NCBI RefSeq assembly: GCF_050436995.1
Contig: NC_134754.1
Location: 117,001 to 181,000, forward strand
Direction of reading: 5' to 3'
Origin: Anticarsia gemmatalis
Taxonomy: Eukaryota; Arthropoda; Insecta; Lepidoptera; Erebidae
Length of the DNA stretch: 64,000 nt
Shown: one piece after another, positions 32,051-44,195 of the stretch
Position numbering within the stretch: the stretch's first letter is position 1
Layout: each line of letters starts with the position of its first letter
The notes under the pieces: model-generated
Databases searched by the model: none
Told to the model about the DNA's origin: nothing
The model's input: only the letters and a program-made list of their open reading frames with translations
Made by a program: the position numbers and the translations under genes

Positions 32051-32640
32051 GCTACATCATATGACTTGTATTATTGTAACAGACGGTGTAGTCGTATTTA
32101 AGGAACGTACAGTGTAGTTACAATATAAATACGAACAATTCAACTAAGGATATTTATGTTTTTTATTTTATTTTACCCTCTTGATCTCTGCTTTTATTTT
32201 TTTATTCAAGAAACATAAACCTTCACATATTTTCAGCACATAAAATATTATTTTGAATTATACCTTAGTCTTGCAAATTACCTGTGCTATGTTGAAGCAC
32301 CTGCGATTATTGGGAGAATTAATACCTTATATTATATATATCCTGTAGATATACCTACACTAGCTTTTTCAGCTTTAAAAGACTTTTCTTAATTTCTAAA
32401 GTTGATTTGAAAAAGACTGCCTGTCTATAATTATACTTACAAGTTTTACTAATAATTGATAGTAAACACTTTCTTGCTAAAATACAGTCACACCTACAGT
32501 TACTGATTGTATGCCCCCCTAAGTTATTGAGATATACATCATATAATTATAAACCAGTTCCAAGATAAAAACGTCGATAAATATTGGCAGCGCTATTATA
32601 TTATAACAATGACAAAAAAAAAAAATATAATGTATAAGTA

Positions 32641-32887
32641 CAGTCAACAACAAAAACATTGATTTATATTTCATACCCAATATAAAACCTGTGGCCGCCC
32701 AAAAGCTTCAACTCTATTTCTACATAATCGAAGTATGAAAATATACTAGACTAAAATACACTGAACATTATTGTTGATGTTCCTTAACAATTTCTTTTAC
32801 TTTTCAAAATATTATACTGGCTATTAGAAGCACATTTTTTGCGATACTTAAATTCTCAAAGTATTTACGTCCGTCTCCTGTTGACTG
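32641..32887. mobile_element. Tc1/mariner-like MITE with TA duplication
   Basis: A 247-bp element. It begins CAGTCAACA and ends TGTTGACTG, a perfect inverted repeat, with TA on both sides (32639-32640 and 32888-32889), matching the TA target of the Tc1/mariner superfamily. The interior is AT-rich with no ORF. Isolated half-copies of the end occur near 9022 and 13645. Confidence 0.7.
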
Positions 32888-32889
32888 TA

Positions 32890-34229
32890 CTCTGAAATCC
32901 AGTTATATCCAATTCATTATATTTTTGTCACTGATACCTCTTGATCCATGACACTATATCAGCGCAGTTTCAAACGACACAGAACATGTATCTACTACAT
33001 AAAAGTTGTAACTCTGCGCAACTTGCTCTCCTGACAGATAACCTTAACATAAGTACTTATGATTTCAATAAATCCGTAGTTAATATTTTGATCATGTTTC
33101 GTTTTATTTACAAGCCACTAACAGTTATATGATAGTTCCACGCCGATAACTTGATTACTTTTATGCGTGATTCCCAGAGTTCATCTAGACACAATAAAAT
33201 ACCGGCGAGAAATGAGTGAGATTTGAAACACATATTATTATATTACGACCGTCACCGGCTCAGCCAGGCTGTCAAGTGTAAATTCAAAGGAGGACTAACT
33301 ACCAGTTCGGAATTAGCCAAAACTGAATGTAACAGTTTATACGGGTCGGCTTTTCTAAATTATTCTAATGGCGTTTGATTGGGTTCTACTTTAATTTACT
33401 AAAGATAATTATTGTTATTGTACAAGCTAATGGGGCGGTCATACATAAATTAGTTATCATGGTATATGTTGTAACTTGAAATGAAGTGACATTGACCTCA
33501 TAAAGTAAATAGCAAATAAAAGAAATGGAGGTTAAAAGACTCATGCGTTTGATAAAAACGTAAAAGATTTGACAGTCAACGAGTGAATTTGATAATATGA
33601 AAAGTGAGCGGGCCCCAGCATTGTGCCCTGTGAAACACCAACCTCATACCCGTGAAAACAGCGTTAATGTAAAAGTATCTGGTTTTGAAATATAGTAGCT
33701 GTCGTAGGGAATACAATATTTTATTATGTTGCGTTTAATGTTGCAATCTGCGAACGCGTATTATACGCTTCAGTTGAATCCAAAACAGTAAGAATATTTC
33801 TGTGAAAAAACGAATTAAAATTTATTAAATATTCAAGTTATTCGGGCCGTGCGTTCAAAATATCAATACACACGCCAATTACAGTAGAGCTTTTACATAT
33901 TTCGTGTAAACATTGCCCTTCTAACACAACGGTATCGGGAACTTGACATTGAGGGTGACGCAATGAAAGTCAAACAATTTTATATGCTCGCCGAATGTCA
34001 AGTGTTGTATCAAATAATAGAGAGTGGAGAGTAATTGCCTTGTGTATTGCAAATATCGATACTCTAGTAGTGGTGACACTGCTGCTATGATGAAATGTAC
34101 AGGCGCCTGTGAATGAGAGTGGTTATCGTACGATATGATTACAGTTAGACAACTTTAAATATACATTTGCTGAGCACTTGTGATTATTATTTTTGGATAT
34201 TGCGAAATGATTAACAAGCGAGAGCATAA
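32890..34229. other. Intergenic DNA, no feature recognised
   Basis: AT-rich. The ORF at 32941-33132 is not convincing. No repeat could be named. Confidence 0.4.
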
Positions 34230-34507
34230 GCTTATGGCTTTTATTGGTTTGCCTGCCTACTTTTAAATTCCTTTTTTTTCGTCATGGCTAGCTTTCGGGG
34301 TCGCTGTAATGTTTTTACCCACCGGCTAGGTCCCCGCCACGCTGGGACTGCGCAAATGGGGTATGTGGTCCGCTGCGGAGCCCACCAAAAACCTGCCGGG
34401 TGTCCAACCGCTTCCGCTACGACGTGCGCCGGGATAAACGCTATAAGCCTGTGCCGCAAGACGCACGCCATGCCAGCCTCGTCCGCCTTCGGGAGGTACT
34501 TTTAAAT
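34230..34507. repeat. GC-rich unclassified repeat
   Basis: An isolated GC-rich block with sharp borders in AT-rich intergenic DNA. It begins near TTTTATTGGTTTGCCTGCCT and ends CCTTCGGGAGGTACTTTT. ORFs on both strands cover it, as expected for GC-rich non-coding sequence. I regard it as a dispersed repeat, probably retroelement-derived, but saw no second copy in this window. Confidence 0.35.
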
Positions 34508-35119
34508 CCCTGGGAATTGAACCTATGGTGGCTATGTTTCTAAAGCTATAGGTATTCAACGGTTTGATGACAATAACATGACTGATAGACGACTGGTTGT
34601 AGATCCCTGAACAATGTATGCACATTAACGCATAATGCACATCATGTTATTGTTAGTTATTCGCGCCGGAAGCGGAGCTACTTTGACTCTATGAAGTGAC
34701 TGAAAGAGACTATCAATAAACCAATTATTGCTGTATTAAGCATACATTGAAAAAACAAATATATCTTCGGATATTTGCCTATAGTCGAGCCTAATGGGCA
34801 CAACTAGTACCCGGTAAGTACGAGTATATGTAAGTATTAAGTATAACTGTTTTAGGCTATCACTCACACAGCGCATGGCGGTCATTATAGCTATCTGTAA
34901 CAATTACAATAATATTAACATTTGTACAAAAAATTTATACTTATCTAAACTACCATCGTTGTGGAAAATACCTAACATCGTTACAATTTTCCTCTACACA
35001 TTTCAACCGGCAACATTCTAACGCGCGCACAAAGTTACGAAAACTCACCGCGAAAATTATCCTGTTCGCATTTTATGTTTTAACTATCTATAATTTATGC
35101 AAAAACGTACACTATCACG
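34508..35119. other. Intergenic DNA upstream of the second SLC22 first exon
   Basis: AT-rich, with no feature recognised. Confidence 0.4.
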
Positions 35120-35416
35120 GGCTTCGAGTATTACATATGTACATAAGGAAGGAGTGCGGCGCCGCGGCAGCATCCTGGCGGCGCGCGGGTAGGCGTGCAC
35201 TCGTCTCGATGTGTTCGCGATTGCATCTCGGTGCTTGATTGACATCGCACAGCCTTGGCCCAGTATCGGCTTTCTAATTCATCAGCGCCGACATTGTACT
35301 TCGAGCCGGGAACAGCACAGTGCTGAGCCAGCAGCCGCGAGTCGCGCACCGGCCCTGTCTCACCGCGACACTACGAAAACTCACGTGAAAACTCGTGGTA
35401 ACCGCGTGGTACAATC
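35120..35416 (+). promoter_or_regulatory. CpG-rich promoter and 5' UTR of the second SLC22 first exon
   Basis: GC and CpG content rise from about 35150 (GCGGCGCCGCGGCAGC near 35157) to the start codon at 35417. The profile matches that upstream of the first gene. No TATA box is seen, and the transcription start is not fixed. Confidence 0.45.
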
Positions 35417-35616
35417 ATGAGTGTTGTCGAAAAACCGGCTGCAGAAGAAGAGAAGACGAAGTCTAACCAGCCGTTAGATCCTGACAGTATCTTGAGGCAG
35501 TTGGGTCAAGCGGGCAAGTTCCACCTGCGAGTGTACCTGCTGGTGGCGCTGGCTGCCATACAGGTCGGGATCCTTCACACCACGTACATCTTCTTGGCTG
35601 GCAGAGAGAACTACAG
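35417..35616 (+). CDS. SLC22-family transporter, first coding exon only
   Basis: The ATG at 35417 opens 66 codons plus two bases of Arg67, ending at a CAG|GTATGT donor at 35617. Residues 1-24 are polar and acidic; S-I-L-R-Q-L-G-Q (24-31) and K-F-H-L (34-37) form the cytoplasmic N-terminal motif of SLC22 proteins; TM1 runs about 39-60 and closes with Y-I-F-L-A-G (57-62). The exon ends in the same phase and after the same Y-R or H-R as exon 1 of the complete upstream gene. No exon 2 (cysteine loop) is visible before the next first exon at 44196 or up to 64000. It is therefore either an alternative first exon of a gene whose body lies beyond the window or a leftover of a tandem duplication. Confidence 0.8.
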
Positions 35617-37088
35617 GTATGTTCTATGTTATCTCACTGTGATTATGTGTTTGTTCTGTAGGTTGTTTGTGAAAGGTTACCGAAAGAATGTGGTGTTACT
35701 GCGATTGGCAAATTTCAGTTGCAATTAATTTCGAGTGTGTTGCACAATAACAGTTAGCGACTCGATCGAGTATTAAAAGTTAAACGTATCTGAAATTATT
35801 CCAATGTTAACTTTTGAATACAACGGACGTTATTTTTAAGTTTTGTGTTTGTATTGTTGCTTAGCTGAATGTGTGTATATCGTTGCATTATATTCTGACT
35901 TGTTTATATCCACAATTTAATTGCGTGATATTTTAATTTTTTTTAAATAGTACTTATTTAGCATATGTCATTCTACCTAAAACAAACTATCATCCTTTAA
36001 ATATTCATACAAATCGGTCCACCTGTTTTCATGTTACAGAGAGACACACTCATAATATTAGAGGGATAGCTAACCAGTTTCCTCATCTTAAATAAAAATC
36101 ACTCCCTTAATCATTTATAAATAAAAACTATTACTTTTTTATGCATGTTTCTATGTAGATAATGAATTATGTACCTCTATATAGTAAACTGGCTACCTAC
36201 ATAGTAATAGTATTGATTACCTAAGTTTAAGTGTAGCGGCCACTGGCGGCTGGCAAAACATCCTCCAGTTCGCAGGTAGGGAAATCTGTTCTTGGGTTTT
36301 TCTCTTGTGAAAGTATCAATAACAGCTCTGAGTTTATTGACATGGCTATACAATAATAACATTAAGTAGGTACTGTGATATTAACTACCTCCTCTATTAC
36401 CCAGTATTACTCAAGGTGGAAGACGCACACCGTTTTCTTGACTTTTTGGCCACTTTACGCAAGTAGGTAGGTACTCATCATAAGCATAAACGCGTACCTA
36501 AATTTCTGTGTGGTATCAAATAATAGTCATGAAAAGCAAAATTTTAAAAGTTATGTCATGAAATTAGATTTTTTCGGCGCTACGTATGGAAAATATCGTT
36601 CATCATATATCCTTTCATTGCAGGACAAATATAATATGTAAAAAAAATGTATTATTATCACTCCCAAAGTTATCATAGCCGATATCAAATGGTCTGCTAG
36701 GAACAATTATTTTTAGGGAGCAGTACTTACTCCTAACTATAAATGGCATGTCCTTTCCCAACGATTAATCTTCGTGGTTCTTAAAAGAGCACACGCAACG
36801 TTTGAAGACACAGGCCTGACATAATAGTGAGTAATATTCATGTAGTAAGTGAGCTCGTCCGGCGGCAGCGAGTCCTACGCGCTCATTCTGCATATTGTAC
36901 GCTCATTGAGATGTTCAGCGGAATGCATTCATTGCACTAAGTCGGTTTATGCAGGGATACACTAGAAAACTACTAAACATAACTGGCGACGTCGCGCGAC
37001 TTACTTATTTCCGTAGCTAAGAGCGAAGCGTGACATGTCGAGCGAGGTCCGGCAACATCTCACTACTTCTCACGATATTGCTGGTGAC
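35617..37088 (+). other. Region after the second first exon, no feature recognised
   Basis: AT-rich, presumably intron. A short open GC-richer stretch at 36845-36890 (following GTAAGTGAGCTC) does not resemble any SLC22 exon. The ORF at 35417-35728 simply reads past the splice donor. Confidence 0.4.
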
Positions 37089-37277
37089 TAGTTACAAGGT
37101 GGCAGGGATTTCCGGGATTGTCCCGGAATTTGGCGTGATGTCCCGTGTCCTGTAATTTTACTTTGCTGTCCCGGAATGAAAAAATACTAGATTTTTACAA
37201 AGTTAAGATACTACGTTTGATACGTTTTTTTTTATCATTCCTACCTAGTGTAGTTCAGCCTCAATCTGGCAACCCTA
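37089..37277. mobile_element. Small hAT MITE with 8-bp target duplication
   Basis: A 189-bp element with 8-bp duplications CTGGTGAC at 37081-37088 and 37278-37285. It starts TAGTTACAAGGTGGCAGG and ends CTGGCAACCCTA; the ends align as hAT-like terminal repeats if a short insertion at the left end is allowed. The interior has CCCGGAATT-like repeats and no ORF. Confidence 0.7.
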
Positions 37278-37654
37278 CTGGTGACATTTGACGTAGTTAG
37301 CTTCCCTCATCGATCGTTAAACGATCACTGGTTAATCATTCTTATTACGGTCATTCCATGGATGAGCGGTGTCTCCTAAATACAAGATGTATAAAGATTG
37401 AAGCTATTTTAAGCCCTTGAATTTTAGTATAAAAAAGAATTGGTGTCAACAGTCGACCTTGCTTTTTAGAGCGTTTTTTCTTCTAGATCTTATCAAGTGA
37501 GACCGTTCATCTCCCATAGGCGGCTTAATAAGCGTAAAAATTATATTTAATATTTATCCATGGGCCGCCTCCTAAAATAAGAGAGGTCTCATGTCCATCC
37601 GAATTGACAAAATTGCGGATAAGGAGTTTTACCTACCTATTATTTTATTATTAT

Positions 37655-37765
37655 TATTGGCGGACATGTGACTAGCAGGTCTCTCACCTGCACTTGGTCA
37701 GCGTGGTGGATTTAGGGGTTGGACTCTCCCTCATTCCGGGAGGAAATCCTTAACCAGCAAACCAT
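37655..37765. repeat. Dispersed repeat fragment
   Basis: GTCAGCGTGGTGGATTTAGG followed by CTCCCTCATTCCGGGAGGAA resembles the CCACCACGCTGGC fragments at 51200 and 53370. It is probably LINE/SINE debris. Confidence 0.45.
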
Positions 37766-37854
37766 TCACTGTTTTAAGGTAATTAACATTATTAAATTCA
37801 TGAACTAAATATGCTTTGATATTCCTCATGAATCACTCTGTTTATTATTTATGA

Positions 37855-38752
37855 GTGTCAACAAAACCTGTGAACTTCTGTGACGATCATGAAGCCACTA
37901 GATTCATCACAAACCACAGCGAAGGAAAAAATATTAAGAAGGAAAGAACGCGAAGTAAAGGCACCAGAAGGGTTTTTACCCTGATACCATCAAACTTAAT
38001 AACAACTGTTACTTTTGGTAAACCCAAGATTCTTAAATCCCTTACTGAATATGACGTATGACTCAAAGAATGGTATGAGACTCATGAGACTGCAGTTCCA
38101 GAGGTCAACATTTCAACTCCGTTCCGAGATTGTTTTTAAGAACTTTGCTACACAATGACTAACAGCTTTTAAGCGACGGTATGAAGACACTGATCAAAGG
38201 CCAGTACATGGTCGTAGGCTTTTTGCTTGCTTTTGATCTATGAAAATTAAACACTCTGAGAAAAATGGATGCGTGTAGAAGGATATTTGCTCTGCTGTAT
38301 TCCTCCTTCATTTAGCCTCCTTTTGAGATTAGGTATATGATACGTTTTTGAACATACTTAAATGATTATATACTTCAGTGCCTGCACGTAACTTAGCACT
38401 CTTTAGTAGTAACCAGTACTTCTACTATGTACTTACTATTTCTACTACCGGATACCCTACTTCCAACCTGTCAGGTATCACACAATGTGTCAGTGTATTG
38501 TCACAGAGTCTGTAAGGTTACAACAAACAACACAGATGTGGTAACGTTTGTGTAAAATCAATCGTGCTCGCTCCTTGTGTTGTGGTCACGGTACAGCGGG
38601 TACAGTGCGCTCGTGCCACATTCACTACGCGGGGTCTGAGCTCTGAGGCCTATGGTACAATAGAGGACTGCAGTAGCGTGATGGTGATGTGGGAGTAGTC
38701 CCAGGTAGTGCTATTTAAGATGTATGTAGAAAAAAGTGGGCATTTTCACCTT
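37855..38752. other. Gene-free stretch, nothing recognised
   Basis: A 68-codon + ORF at 37855-38061, rich in Lys, Arg and Thr, has no recognisable family and is not claimed as a gene. The rest is AT-rich sequence. Confidence 0.4.
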
Positions 38753-38965
38753 TGTATTGGTCAGTGGTCAATCTAGTGTCAAATATGTCCCAGCCTTTGA
38801 CGTGGCTTAACGGCTATTATCTTCATTGACAACAGCCGGCACTAACTTTTTGCGTGTCCACGGAGACGTACGTAGTTCAAATAACATGCGGTCACCTATC
38901 TATGGAAGTTTGCTTAACCTACAGATCGTTTACCGACCAGTGAGCGCAACTGGCTATAAGCGCCT
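38753..38965 (+). repeat. Copy of the dispersed ~245-bp repeat
   Basis: It aligns with 60228-60472: TGGTCAATCTAGTGTCAAA at the left, GACAACAGCCGGCACTAAC in the middle and GAGCGCAACTGGCTATAAGC at the right. Confidence 0.75.
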
Positions 38966-39137
38966 TGTTTATTTTCGCGTATCAAAGAACGAAACACTTT
39001 AAAAGCGTACAATGTTAGCGCAGTGACTGCCAGTAACTAACATGCCGTTATTGTTTATGATCTGAATATTCCGATTAGTGCAAACCTTTTAAATTGTACC
39101 TTAACCGTCCTGAAACTGCAAAACTTACATATTTTGG

Positions 39138-39323
39138 TTGATAAACCATGTTTGCCTGGTCGACACTTCCCGTGACCAGAATGCTGGCATTTATTTAGCA
39201 CAAAGAATTAGCATTTCCATACAACGTGGCAATGCTGCCAGCATTCTGGGAACGTTCCCGGTAGACGGCGATGCGGAGGAGTACTTCGACGCATATGGCA
39301 CTCTCCCTTTCTTTTACTTTTAA
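39138..39323 (+). pseudogene. 3' end of a non-LTR retrotransposon ORF2
   Basis: An open frame of about 61 codons ending at TAA. It contains Y-L-A-Q-R-I-S-I-S-I-Q-R-G-N-A-A-S-I-L-G, which resembles the extreme C-terminus of insect non-LTR reverse transcriptases. It is followed by an AT-rich 3' UTR-like stretch to about 39425 with AATAAA at 39407. No reverse transcriptase or endonuclease motif precedes it, so this is a severely 5'-truncated copy. The identification rests on a remembered family pattern. Confidence 0.45.
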
Positions 39324-39635
39324 TATATATATTTTTTCTTTTCGTTTCGGATTTTGTATAATAGTAATTTGTAAATATTCATATATTCGAATGTTATGTT
39401 ACGTATAAATAAATTATGAACCATGTAAAACTGTTGATACGGAATGTTTTTCTGTTCCTGCGCTATAACTAATAGCACAATAACTTGTTGTCTTTTGCTG
39501 TAAATATTGTGTAAGGCGCCATGTTTAACACAAAAGTAGTATGAGTAGTTGTTAACGTCGTGTTGTGGATGAGGCTTTAGCTAAGGTAACATTTTATGGA
39601 AAGGGCAGATTTTTGCATATGTTTTTTTGACCCAT

Positions 39636-39702
39636 TACTGTCCCACTGCTGGGCAAGGGTCTCCTCCTCAACGAAGGAGGGGTAAGGCAGGCCTATATTT
39701 AA
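39636..39702. repeat. Dispersed repeat fragment (CTGCTGGGCAAGGGTCTCCT type)
   Basis: It shares CCACTGCTGGGCAAGGGTCT and the downstream GGAGGGGTAAGGCAGGCC region with the fragments at 21086 and 51146. Confidence 0.5.
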
Positions 39703-39818
39703 ATAATACTCAAATATTTTTTACGTACAATTATGTTCGATTTCACGTGAAGGAGAATATCGTATTTGTAATATTTACCTATTAGTAGGAATGTAAGGAA
39801 CCAAATCTATACTATCTA

Positions 39819-40067
39819 TCTATACTAATATTATAAAGCTGAAGAGTTTGTTTGTTTGTTTGTTTGAACGCGCTAGTCTCAGGAACTACTGGTCCGATTT
39901 GAAAAATTATTTCACTGTTAGATAGCCCATTTATCGAGGAAGGCTATAGGCTATATATCATCACGCTACGACCAATAGGAGCAGAGTACTAGAGAAAAAT
40001 GTTTCAAAAACGGGGATAATTATGATTCTCTTATGTGACGCAAGCGAAGTTGCGCGGGTCAGCTAGT
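39819..40067 (+). mobile_element. Helitron-like non-autonomous element, first of a tandem pair
   Basis: It starts TCTATACTAATATTATAAAG, passes (TTTG)n, AACGCGCTAGTCTCAGGAAC and AGGCTATAGGCTATATATCA, and ends TGCGCGGGTCAGCTAGT at 40067. It is 249 bp with no TIR. The same family is at 61844-62092, with a matching length. Confidence 0.7.
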
Positions 40068-40316
40068 ACCTAATATTATAAAGCTGAAGAGTTTGTTTGT
40101 TTGTTTGAACGCGCTAATCTCAGGAACTACTGCTCCGATTTGAAAAATTCTTTCAGTGTTAGATAGCTCATTTGTTGAGGAAGGCTATAGGCTATATATC
40201 ATCACGCTAGGACCTAGAATAGGAGCAGAGTACGAGTAAAAAATGTTACAGAAACGGGGAAAAATTCACCCATTTTCTCTTATGTGACGCAAGCGAAGTT
40301 GCAGTTGTCAGCTAGT
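40068..40316 (+). mobile_element. Helitron-like non-autonomous element, second of a tandem pair
   Basis: It follows the first copy directly, starting ACCTAATATTATAAAGCTGA and ending CAGTTGTCAGCTAGT. It is diverged from its neighbour by scattered substitutions, so this is not a very recent duplication or assembly repeat. Confidence 0.7.
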
Positions 40317-43300
40317 GGTAGCTATTCAGCATCGAGAAAAAGAAACCCGTGAAACCGATTAAAGTTCCCAAAGTGTCGGCGTAATATGCGTCGCAACATA
40401 AACATGCGGACCTAATTGAAAACCTCCTTTTTTTAAAGTCGGTTAAAAACTGGAACAATATTTACTTGCAAAACAAACCGGTCCTAAATATGAGGTGTGT
40501 TATTGTTTTTGAGTACAATATAATTTTACCTTTAGAGTTCAATGATCACATCGCTGAGGCATCTGAGTTCATATCGGATATCATTTCATTTCCGCATCCG
40601 CCTTGCCGCTACACTATGTACTATATGTACTATGTATAGTAAGACAACTTATTGCAGAGTCTTGGGAGGTACGATTTATGTAAATTATTATTGATAATGC
40701 TATCAATTTTCAAAATATAGCAGCAGTATTAAATAGAATACTGTTAGATAATTAAGTCTGCGTGTCACTGATGATCTAAATTCTGTATGTTGTATACCTT
40801 CGTCAGCCGTGACTATACACACGAGGCTCTCTACTAATATGTAGGACTATAGTATGCAGTTGTGTACGTCGATAACGGCGAAATTACTTTTATTATCATG
40901 TCCGGTGCAAATCTTTGTCTTTATTTTGTACTGAAGACAAATAAGGAAGCAAATTAACATGGTTTTCTTATAAGGTACTTTACAAGTTTAATAATATTGA
41001 CGAGAGTCTCTTTGTACGAAGTAAGTATTCGGTTTTCAGCACCTTACCTGTAGCACATCACAAAAATAATGTATAAATAAGTTTTACGTCGGGAATCAAA
41101 CTCACGAACGTCCTGTGTCATAGTAGCGACGTAGTGTCTACCGCTGCTTACAAGTAACAAGCCAATTATCATATTTAAAATCTGTCAAATTATTGTCGGC
41201 GTTTTCTAAAACAAGTTCTTATGCTTATAAATTAACGCAATTTTTTTACATATTGGATATATTTTATGTCGTTTTAAATGTGAACATTAGAATTAATATA
41301 ATGAACAATACTGATGAAACTAATTTCTTAGTAAGACTGCAACCTACACTCCATAATGCCCTGTATCGTAAGTTAACAACAAAGCACAGCTCGTAGTGCG
41401 TGTGTGTTTAGTAAACAATAATTATAATAAATTCGACAGGACAACGTGAGTGGTGATTTGGTGATGATAGCGATAGAGCGAGCGAGTGGACGATGAATGT
41501 TTACTTACGTAACTGATTTACATTTCTTCTATTTAGTTATGTTTGATGTCGCAGTCACAGTATTAACTAGGACTTAAGATAATTTCACTAAATATTTACT
41601 GTTGACATTAAGCGTTCATTTAGAGACGTTCAGAAACTTTTTTATTTTAACGAGCAATACAAATGGAGCTTTAACGAAACAGAACTTTATATTACGTATA
41701 CTAAAGCTATATAAATAAACTTACCCAAGAAGTTTTAATCAACCATGTCGTTTTACTAGAGTAATTTGAGTAATTTGATTTTTTGATCAAAATTACAAAA
41801 AAAAAAGTTACACAGTTTTTCATTAAACATAAGCCCGAATAAAGCAAAATCGTTCGAACTAGAAAGACGGCCACATAATGGACTTCATTACCTGCCTGCA
41901 ACACAGCAAGACACACATAACGCTTAAGTCAGCAGTACAGAACACGTGTGTAGTCACGTGCGACTGTCAAAGATCGATATTTGTTATGTATCTGTGAAAT
42001 ACTAACATAGTTGCAACACCGCGCCACCACCGCGCCGCGGTGGGAGCCGCTCCCTGCTGCATGGATGCTGATCACATCATCGTTAGTACAAATAATTGTC
42101 ACTCGACAATTAACAGTAAAGTAACTTAGGTAATCAGGGTAATTTTCATGGCTTGTGGTTAAGTGTCTAGTATCCTATCCGATGAATAGGGTGACGGGAA
42201 ATGTATAAAAACATTGGCCAAATTATTTTTACAGCATGGCATTGAGATATACTATCTAACTAACAGTATATTATGTCGATTCCACGTAACGTACGGTTCG
42301 AAAGAGAAGAAAAAGTTAATCGACACCCATCCAAAAGTGGTGATACTGGGGCTGTGTCTCGAAAAATATAACTCGTCTTCCTAATTCTATACCATTTAAG
42401 ATGTCTTGTTAATCTATAGAATATCGTAGTACAAGTACAATGTTTCTTTTTACATATTGTTTTGTTGAGTCATCCTATTCACGAGAACAATCTCTTTCAA
42501 TATTAATTCAGCGAAAATAAATATTTTGCGATGAAATTATTTATAATCCTTAGTTTATATAGTGAGTTGTTTATACAGAAAACAAGGCATTAAAAGCTTT
42601 ATAAACAAAGAACTTAAATATCATAAAAATTGTTACGAAAAGAAAATAAAGTTTGTGCAATGCCAATATATCTTACAATAGTCATAATAATCCTTCCAGA
42701 GGTTTTGTATTTCTAACTTATAAAATGTCAAAATTCTACATCTCCACACGAATTCAAAACCACAAAACATTAATGTACCACACAGAATCAAACTCACAAC
42801 ACAAACTGCAGTACAAGTATCAATAAATATAGATAGTTTATAAATATCTATAAACATACATACAAATATACATGTATAAAACACAAGCTACTGAACCATA
42901 TAATATTACTCTTATACATACAATATAAATACATTTTAATACATAAACTTATAATATATAATCAAAGCTCTTATACAATATATACATATATGTACATCTT
43001 AAGTACTGCTATAATTAAATGAGACTCGACCGTGTCCACAGACAAACTGTTCAAACAGTTTTGTGGACCATAAGTATAAGTTTCATGTAAGAAACACTGT
43101 TTTAATAATAATAAATAAATAAATAAATAATAACAATTTGAGCACTTTTATGATTGCGCCACTTACTTAGCAATTAACGTTCCATTGAACGTAGTGATTA
43201 GTTTTCAGTAGGTGTGTTTCATTTCGTTAGTAATTATACCTGTTCGTGTATTAAAGACGTGAGACTATGACTGAGGACAACAGTGACCTCATTACTTGAC

Positions 43301-43790
43301 ACTGTTTGTTTACAACCTTGTGTGTATGACCTATTTTGATAGCTTTTGTTGAAGTCTAGCCTAGAGTTGTGTTTACATTTTATTAGAATGGAAATGATCT
43401 TGCCTCTCTCTTGTTGCCTTAAAGTTTAAAACTACATACTTTTTAGAGTTAGAGCTTAGTTTTCTTTGAAAATGATTTTGACGATAATCAAAGCTTGATA
43501 AGATTTTTTGAATGTAATTTGAGAATTCGTTTATTTAAGGACTTCGGTTGTGTGTATAATAAGTGTGTATAATAGCGTAGACTATTGAATATTTAATCAA
43601 ATATTTATTATACTTTAATACAATCTATGCTGAGCAGTGCAGAATCTTAGGTCTTATGTTTCTTTGAATACGGCCCTGACTTTTAATGTACAGATTCGCG
43701 CACTATTTTTGCTGCTTAACTGGATTAAAAGACCAATTTTCCCTTTCCGAGTCCCATGGGTTGAATTTAAACTAGGCAGGCCTTAGCCAA
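40317..43790. other. Gene-free stretch, mostly unremarkable
   Basis: A repeat fragment at about 40790-40880 (CGTCAGCCGTGAC, GGACTATAGT) is shared with 62450-62530. There is an (AATA)n run at about 43106-43130 and an imperfect hairpin at 43035-43067 (TCCACA...AAACTGTT with AACAGTTT TGTGGA). A decayed SINE-like segment lies at 41085-41150. No exon with SLC22 features is seen, and ORFs at 41193, 41707 and 42633 look like chance. Confidence 0.45.
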
Positions 43791-44195
43791 TTTTCCCGGA
43801 AGCCGGAAACATCCGGTGTCCATAGTGTAGCGGCTGCAGGCTGTGGCGCGGCAGGTTAAATGGCGGGCGCGCGCGCATCCGCGCCGAGTCGCACCCGCAC
43901 GCACGCGCACTCCGGCACGCGACTACCACACCACGAGCGACGCGCGACACACGCTCGCACCGTAGCGGACTTTATTACGATATTTAATTCGAGACTTTAA
44001 TGTGACGAGAAAATTTTATTAAATAAAATATTTTTTTATTTTTAAATACAAATTAAAACAGTTGTATTTTAAGAGTTATAACTATAAATTTAAAAAGATC
44101 GTGGTTTATCACAATATTAATTCAGACAGATTGTGTATTAATTAAATTACGCGGGACAGTTCGTGTATTAACCGATACATAAAAACCAAGTGACA
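43791..44195 (+). promoter_or_regulatory. Promoter and 5' UTR of the third SLC22 first exon
   Basis: A CpG-rich block at 43835-43975 is followed by an AT-rich 5' UTR-like stretch up to the start codon at 44196. CCCGGAAGCCGGAAACATCC at 43795-43814 carries two or three ETS-type GGAA cores in close spacing, including TCCGG on the other strand. No TATA box is obvious and the start site is not fixed. Confidence 0.45.

Noticed and set aside
34241..34505. ORFs on both strands in the GC-rich block
   Set aside because: Both strands are open simply because of GC content; the block looks like a repeat and not an exon.
36845..36900. Possible missing exon 2 of the second SLC22 gene
   Set aside because: It is GC-richer and open, but without the cysteine loop, the W-A-I-P motif or a matching phase, and it is too short.
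37855..38061. 68-codon ORF in the interval after the second first exon
   Set aside because: It is rich in Lys, Arg and Thr, with no recognisable domain, promoter or neighbour support.
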